Source: CAYXSX01 sp964493095 (lineage in GTDB: Bacteria > Pseudomonadota > Alphaproteobacteria > Micavibrionales > Micavibrionaceae). From it: a stretch of 26,419 nt of DNA. The notes under the pieces are model-generated. The model did no database searches, was not told where the DNA came from, and was given only the letters and a program-made list of their open reading frames with translations. The stretch covers positions 1 through 26,419 of the forward strand of contig CAZBNG010000028.1 in the NCBI GenBank assembly GCA_964493095.1. The letters run 5' to 3'. The number at the start of each line of letters is the position of its first letter. Position 1 is the stretch's first letter. Positions 23,150 through 26,419 of this stretch are shown piece by piece. A program made the position numbers and the translations under genes.

Positions 23150-23725
23150 CTAGCTTGATTTTCCTGACTTCACCATCACCACAAAATCATCATGCATGGG
23201 AGAAGGATAATCCAGCGTCAATTCGGGGTGAAACGTTGTCACCATATACGGCCCGTATTTCAGCCAAACGGGTGTATCCTGATGACGGGCCAACACCTCC
23301 ACCTCGTCACTTGTTTTTGTAATCACGGGAGCGCGGATCAAAGATACCGGGTAACCATTAATTTCGTCATGGTGGCTGTCAATCTGACGGCCGTAACCGT
23401 TACGCTGAACTGTAATGGGCAGAAGGCCAAATGATTTTTGCGCCGGATTTGTTACCTCTTGCGCCATTAAAATGGAACCTGCGCAAATACCCCAGACAGG
23501 TTTTGCTTTGAAATTTTTTACCAAAGAATCCCACAGCTCGAAACGGTCTATCAGTTTAAGCATCGTCGTGCTTTCTCCGCCGGGAAGGATAAAGCCGTCC
23601 ACTTCATCGAATTGTTTTGGTGTTTTGACGGCGCGAAACTCCGCCCCCGCCGCCTCGATATGCGAACGATGCGGTTCAACAGCGCCCTGGAGAGCGAGAA
23701 CGCCTATAATGGGAGAGCGGCTCAT
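23150..23725 (-). CDS. pdxT: Pyridoxal 5'-phosphate synthase glutaminase subunit
   Basis: Class I glutaminase that frees ammonia from glutamine and passes it to PdxS. The beginning IIGVLALQGAVEPHRSHIEAAGAE is typical. LPGGESTTM is the oxyanion part. The nucleophile is Cys81 in VWGICAGSILMA, and the His166-Glu168 pair is in TFHPELT, so the triad is complete. The length (191 residues) is normal. It lies 3 bases after the DMT-type gene and in the same operon as pdxS. The loop after the cysteine (GSILMA) departs slightly from the usual GLILLA. Confidence 0.95.
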   Translation of the reverse strand: MSRSPIIGVLALQGAVEPHRSHIEAAGAEFRAVKTPKQFDEVDGFILPGGESTTMLKLIDRFELWDSLVKNFKAKPVWGICAGSILMAQEVTNPAQKSFGLLPITVQRNGYGRQIDSHHDEINGYPVSLIRAPVITKTSDEVEVLARHQDTPVWLKYGPYMVTTFHPELTLDYPSPMHDDFVVMVKSGKSS

Positions 23726-23728
23726 ATT

Positions 23729-24169
23729 CTATCTCGCTATAAACAAAATGGACGCTATGCCAAGAATAACACCTATAATTTTATAGGCATCAAGAGGCTC
23801 TTTAAAGAACACACTGCCAATAAAAGTCGTAACCAGCAGACCGCCAATAAGCCAGACCGCATTTGTTTTAACAAGGCCACCCAGCTTTACTGCGTAAAAA
23901 AACGAAAAATCCACGCTGAGCAGGCCAAGGGCGGCAAAAAACAAAAACACCCAGGCCGTGGGGGAAATACTCAGAGCAGCCTGTGCGTGCGTTGCCTTAT
24001 AAACGCCCAGTACAAGCAAATGCATGACAGATGCCAAACATGCCAGTGCCGCCATAAAGGAAAAAGCATTTGAGCTAATGGTTCCGTATTTAACGGCAAC
24101 GTCATAGCCCACGATGCCTATAACGGATAAGACAACACAAAAGGCCCAAACCAAACCGGTGCCAATCAT
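23729..24169 (-). CDS. Small DMT-superfamily (EamA-like half) membrane protein
   Basis: The product has 146 residues and about five hydrophobic segments: residues 1-22, 34-56, 67-88, 96-119 and 126-145. TNAVWLIGGLLVTTFIGSVFFKEPLDAYKIIGVILGIASILF is the typical final pair of helices of EamA/DMT proteins, with the conserved FKEP loop. A full EamA transporter has two such halves (about 300 residues), so this one would work as a dimer, like SMR proteins. Its ATG overlaps the pdxS TAA by one base (TAATG) and its stop is 3 bases from pdxT, so all three are co-translated. A role in moving a B6 vitamer or precursor is inferred from context only. Confidence 0.85.
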   Translation of the reverse strand: MIGTGLVWAFCVVLSVIGIVGYDVAVKYGTISSNAFSFMAALACLASVMHLLVLGVYKATHAQAALSISPTAWVFLFFAALGLLSVDFSFFYAVKLGGLVKTNAVWLIGGLLVTTFIGSVFFKEPLDAYKIIGVILGIASILFIAR

Positions 24170-25062
24170 TACCAGCCCCGGTTGGCCATTTTCATCGGCT
24201 CTTCCAACTCGGAAATCTCGGTGCCGCGCATGGCAACGCCTTCGAGTTCCTTGGAGGCCTGAAGCACGATCGCCGGATCATCGAAATGCGCGGTCGCTTT
24301 CACGATGGCCTTGGCAAATTTTTCAGGGTTGTCAGATTTGAAAATACCGGAGCCGACAAACACCGTCTCCGCACCCAGCTGCATGCAAAGCGCGGCATCA
24401 GCCGGAGTAGCAATGCCACCCGCTGCAAAGTTGGGCACCGGAAGTTTACCTTCTTTGCGCAGAACCTGAAGCAGTTCATAGGGCGCGCCCATATCGCGGG
24501 CGATAGTCATCAGCTCGGATTCATCGGCATTAACAACCTGGCGGATTTCGGCATTAATACGGCGCATGTGACGCACGGCCTCAACAATATTGCCTGTACC
24601 AGGCTCGCCCTTGGTACGCATCAGGGCCGCGCCTTCGCCAATACGGCGCAGGGCTTCGCCCAGATTTTTAGCGCCGCAAACGAACGGCACTTTGAAATCG
24701 TGTTTATTGATGTGGAATTCCTCATCCGCAGGGGTCAGAACTTCGGATTCATCAACGAAGTCCACGCCCATTTCCTGCAGAAGTTGAGCCTCAGCAAAGT
24801 GCCCTATACGACATTTCGCCATCACAGGGATGGAAACGGCCTTCATCACTTCTTCGATAATCTCGGGCGGGCTCATACGCGCCACGCCGCCCGCCTTGCG
24901 GATATCGGAAGGAACACGCTCCAGCGCCATTACGGCCACCGCGCCAGCGTCTTCGGCGACTTTCGCCTGCTCGGCCGTGACCACATCCATAATCACCCCG
25001 CCCTTGAGCATTTCCGCAAGACCGGTTTTGATATTAATAACTTTGCCTTTCGCGTCGGACAT
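24169..25062 (-). CDS. pdxS: Pyridoxal 5'-phosphate synthase lyase subunit
   Basis: Builds PLP from ribose 5-phosphate, glyceraldehyde 3-phosphate and ammonia from PdxT, forming a dodecameric ring. Asp26 in GGVIMDVVTAEQA and Lys83 in PVMAKCRIGH are the catalytic residues known from the family. GTGNIVEAVRHMRRINAEIRQV, FAAGGIATPADAALCMQLGAE and VFVGSGIFKSDNP follow in the expected order. The length (297 residues) is normal. A promoter lies 40-67 bases upstream and an AAGGA ribosome site lies before the ATG. It is the first gene of pdxS-DMT-pdxT. The DXP-independent route is uncommon in Proteobacteria. Confidence 0.97.
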   Translation of the reverse strand: MSDAKGKVINIKTGLAEMLKGGVIMDVVTAEQAKVAEDAGAVAVMALERVPSDIRKAGGVARMSPPEIIEEVMKAVSIPVMAKCRIGHFAEAQLLQEMGVDFVDESEVLTPADEEFHINKHDFKVPFVCGAKNLGEALRRIGEGAALMRTKGEPGTGNIVEAVRHMRRINAEIRQVVNADESELMTIARDMGAPYELLQVLRKEGKLPVPNFAAGGIATPADAALCMQLGAETVFVGSGIFKSDNPEKFAKAIVKATAHFDDPAIVLQASKELEGVAMRGTEISELEEPMKMANRGW

Positions 25063-25101
25063 CGCTTCTAATCCTTATATATGCTTGGTTTTGAGCGCTT
25101 A

Positions 25102-25129
25102 CTTATACATATTTACGGCGCCCGGTCAA
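25102..25129 (-). promoter_or_regulatory. Candidate pdxS operon promoter
   Basis: On the minus strand TTGACC (25129-25124) and TATAAG (25107-25102) are 16 bases apart. Both boxes match the consensus in five of six positions. The leader to pdxS would be about 33 bases. Confidence 0.55.
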
Positions 25130-25136
25130 TTACTGC

Positions 25137-26159
25137 TTACAAAAGATATAGGATGCCTTTTGTTATAAAAAACCCGCCGAAAATAAGCCAGATAAATAAT
25201 GCAAGGCCAAGATAAAACGGCTTCATCCCCGTCTCCTTAAACCGGCGGATATCCGTGCCCATGCCCAGCGCGCTCATGGCCATGACCAGAAGGAACGTAT
25301 CGGCGTTTACGATATAGCTAAGAACCGCAGAGGGCAACAGGTGCAGGGAATTGAACCCCACCACGGCGATAAACCCGACCGCGAACCAGGGAATGAGCGC
25401 CGGACGCTCACCTTTGGCGCCTTTTTCAGCGCCGCGCCAGAACCACAGGCCCAGCAGGATCAGGAAGGGCGCCAGCATCATGACACGCGTCATTTTCACG
25501 ATTACCGCCGCATTAGCGGTTTCCGGGTCGATCGCCATAGCGGCCCCGACCACGTGCGCAACCTCGTGTACCGATGCGCCGACATAGATGCCCATGGCCC
25601 CGGGCTCCATTGGCACCAGCCCGGCAAGATAGGCCGCGGGATAGAGGAACATCGCCAGCGTGCCGAACAGCACCACGGTTACCAGCGCGATCACGGTCTT
25701 GTGGGGTTTGGCCTTAATTACGCCCTCTGTCGCCATGACAGCGGCAGCCCCACAGATTGCCGCACCGGAAGCGCACAGGATGGAAAGCTCGCGGTCCAGC
25801 TTTAAAACTTTCACACCCACAAAATAACCGAAAAGGAAGGTCAACCCGACCATCAGCGCCGCGATAACCACTCCTTCCGGACCGACAGCGGCAATATCCT
25901 GAAAGCTCAGGCGAAACCCGTAAAGAATGATGGCAAGGCGCAAAATCCGTTTCGCGGCGAAATTAATGCCGGGCAACCAGCGTTCCGGGGCGTACGCACC
26001 TAGCGTATTGGCGTAAACCATGCCCAGAACCATGCCGATCAGAAGCGGGTGGAAATGCAGGGCTTGGAAGAAAGGCAACGTCGCAAGAGCGCTCGCCAAC
26101 GCGGAAATCAAGGCCACCAGCGCCAAGCCGGTAAAAAATCCGCGGTCAAATTTTGGCAT
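25137..26159 (-). CDS. YeiH/UPF0324 family inner-membrane protein (putative sulfate exporter)
   Basis: Polytopic membrane protein of 340 residues with about ten hydrophobic helices. Family hallmarks are LIGMVLGMVYANTLG, LRLAIILYGFRLSFQDI, CASGAAICGAAAVMATEGVIKAK, YVGASVHEVAHVVGAA and MAMSALGMGTDIRRFKETGMKPF. The sulfate exporter label is an annotation convention; the substrate is not settled for most members. It begins 12 bases after a gene with a His/Cys-rich tail and probably shares its transcript. The pdxS promoter lies in the short spacer past its stop. Confidence 0.93.
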   Translation of the reverse strand: MPKFDRGFFTGLALVALISALASALATLPFFQALHFHPLLIGMVLGMVYANTLGAYAPERWLPGINFAAKRILRLAIILYGFRLSFQDIAAVGPEGVVIAALMVGLTFLFGYFVGVKVLKLDRELSILCASGAAICGAAAVMATEGVIKAKPHKTVIALVTVVLFGTLAMFLYPAAYLAGLVPMEPGAMGIYVGASVHEVAHVVGAAMAIDPETANAAVIVKMTRVMMLAPFLILLGLWFWRGAEKGAKGERPALIPWFAVGFIAVVGFNSLHLLPSAVLSYIVNADTFLLVMAMSALGMGTDIRRFKETGMKPFYLGLALFIWLIFGGFFITKGILYLL

Positions 26160-26171
26160 TTTTAAAAATTC

Positions 26172-26419
26172 TTACTTTTTCTTGTGGTCGTCGTGACCAT
26201 GGCAACAACCTGGGCCGTGCTCATGCTCTTCATGGTGATGATGCTCGTGGTCATGACCGCAGCAGCCATCCTCATGATGATGGTGGTGATCATGATCGTG
26301 GTCGTGATTGCAGTGCGGCCCGTGCACATGCTCGTGCCCGCCGCCCAAAAGACCGGAGAGCCAGTTCGCACCGCCACCCGCACCCGCAGGCAGGGTCGTG
26401 GAGAGGGACAGGCGTTTTT
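26172..26419 (-). CDS. C-terminal part of a protein with a His/Cys-rich metal-binding tail (5' end outside window)
   Basis: The frame that ends with TAA at 26174-26172 is open to the window edge (82 codons). It begins with RLSLSTTLPAGAGGGANWL, a Gly-rich linker, and then a tail of about 56 residues with 23 His and 5 Cys, for example HDHDHDHHHHHEDGCC and HEHHHHEEHEHGPGCC, closing in HKKK. This composition is typical of nickel, zinc or copper storage or delivery tails. The rest of the protein, and so its function, is not visible. It is probably co-transcribed with the YeiH-like gene downstream. A different frame here has a start codon but reads as low-complexity Thr/Met and is a shadow. Confidence 0.75.
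   Translation of the reverse strand, partial: KRLSLSTTLPAGAGGGANWLSGLLGGGHEHVHGPHCNHDHDHDHHHHHEDGCCGHDHEHHHHEEHEHGPGCCHGHDDHKKK

Noticed and set aside
24286..25071. Plus-strand open frame of 261 codons
   Set aside because: It mirrors pdxS, whose protein is complete and well conserved.
26162..26383. Minus-strand frame rich in Met, Thr and Ile
   Set aside because: It is a frame-shifted reading of the His-codon repeats; the adjacent frame gives the His/Cys tail and stays open to the window edge.
1..26419. CRISPR array, prophage or insertion sequence
   Set aside because: No regularly spaced repeats, transposase, integrase core or phage structural genes were seen; only a recombinase-like C-terminal tail at the left edge.

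Overview
The window is a stretch of bacterial chromosome packed with housekeeping genes. It is most likely from an alphaproteobacterium with mid-range GC. The reasons are the family resemblance of the proteins, a fabD-fabG-acpP-fabF-mltG cluster, a thrC gene next to an M16 peptidase gene, and a ribosomal protein L9 with a long acidic/alanine-rich tail. I cannot place it more finely from sequence alone. There is no phage, insertion sequence or CRISPR array. The one mobile-type signal is a small palindromic element lying in frame inside polA.

Layout. 1-1.4 kb: the 3' end of a recombinase-like gene, a terminator, tRNA-Tyr (minus strand) and rlmB. 1.4-4.3 kb: polA, closed by a bidirectional terminator shared with the convergent rpsF-rpsR-rplI operon (4.3-5.8 kb, minus strand). 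5.8-6.7 kb: regulatory spacer and one small orphan gene. 6.7-13.4 kb: the fatty acid synthesis cluster fabD, fabG, acpP, fabF, then a MAPEG protein and mltG. Three unfamiliar genes sit in this cluster: a membrane-anchored 138-residue protein coupled to fabD, a divergent acyl-carrier-like protein between fabG and acpP, and a minus-strand helical protein after fabF. 13.4-17.2 kb: a Gly/Ser-tailed unknown protein, then an asnB-type amidotransferase paired with a family 4 glycosyltransferase. 17.2-18.7 kb: a stand-alone DsbD N-terminal-domain protein divergent from yqgE. 18.7-25.1 kb, all minus strand: pdxS, a small DMT-type membrane protein, pdxT, an M32 carboxypeptidase, thrC and an M16 peptidase. 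25.1-26.4 kb: a YeiH/UPF0324 membrane protein, preceded by the C-terminal part of a protein with an extreme His/Cys-rich tail.

How the genes work together. The fab genes supply malonyl-ACP, ketoreduction, the carrier and chain elongation. MltG then acts at the cell wall. PdxS and PdxT together make pyridoxal phosphate by the DXP-independent route, which is unusual for Proteobacteria, and a membrane protein is wedged between them with overlapping or near-touching reading frames. ThrC, encoded just downstream, uses that cofactor. The most promising novelties are the second acyl-carrier-like protein with its own consensus promoter, the pdxS-DMT-pdxT arrangement, the palindromic element inside polA, and the His-rich tail.
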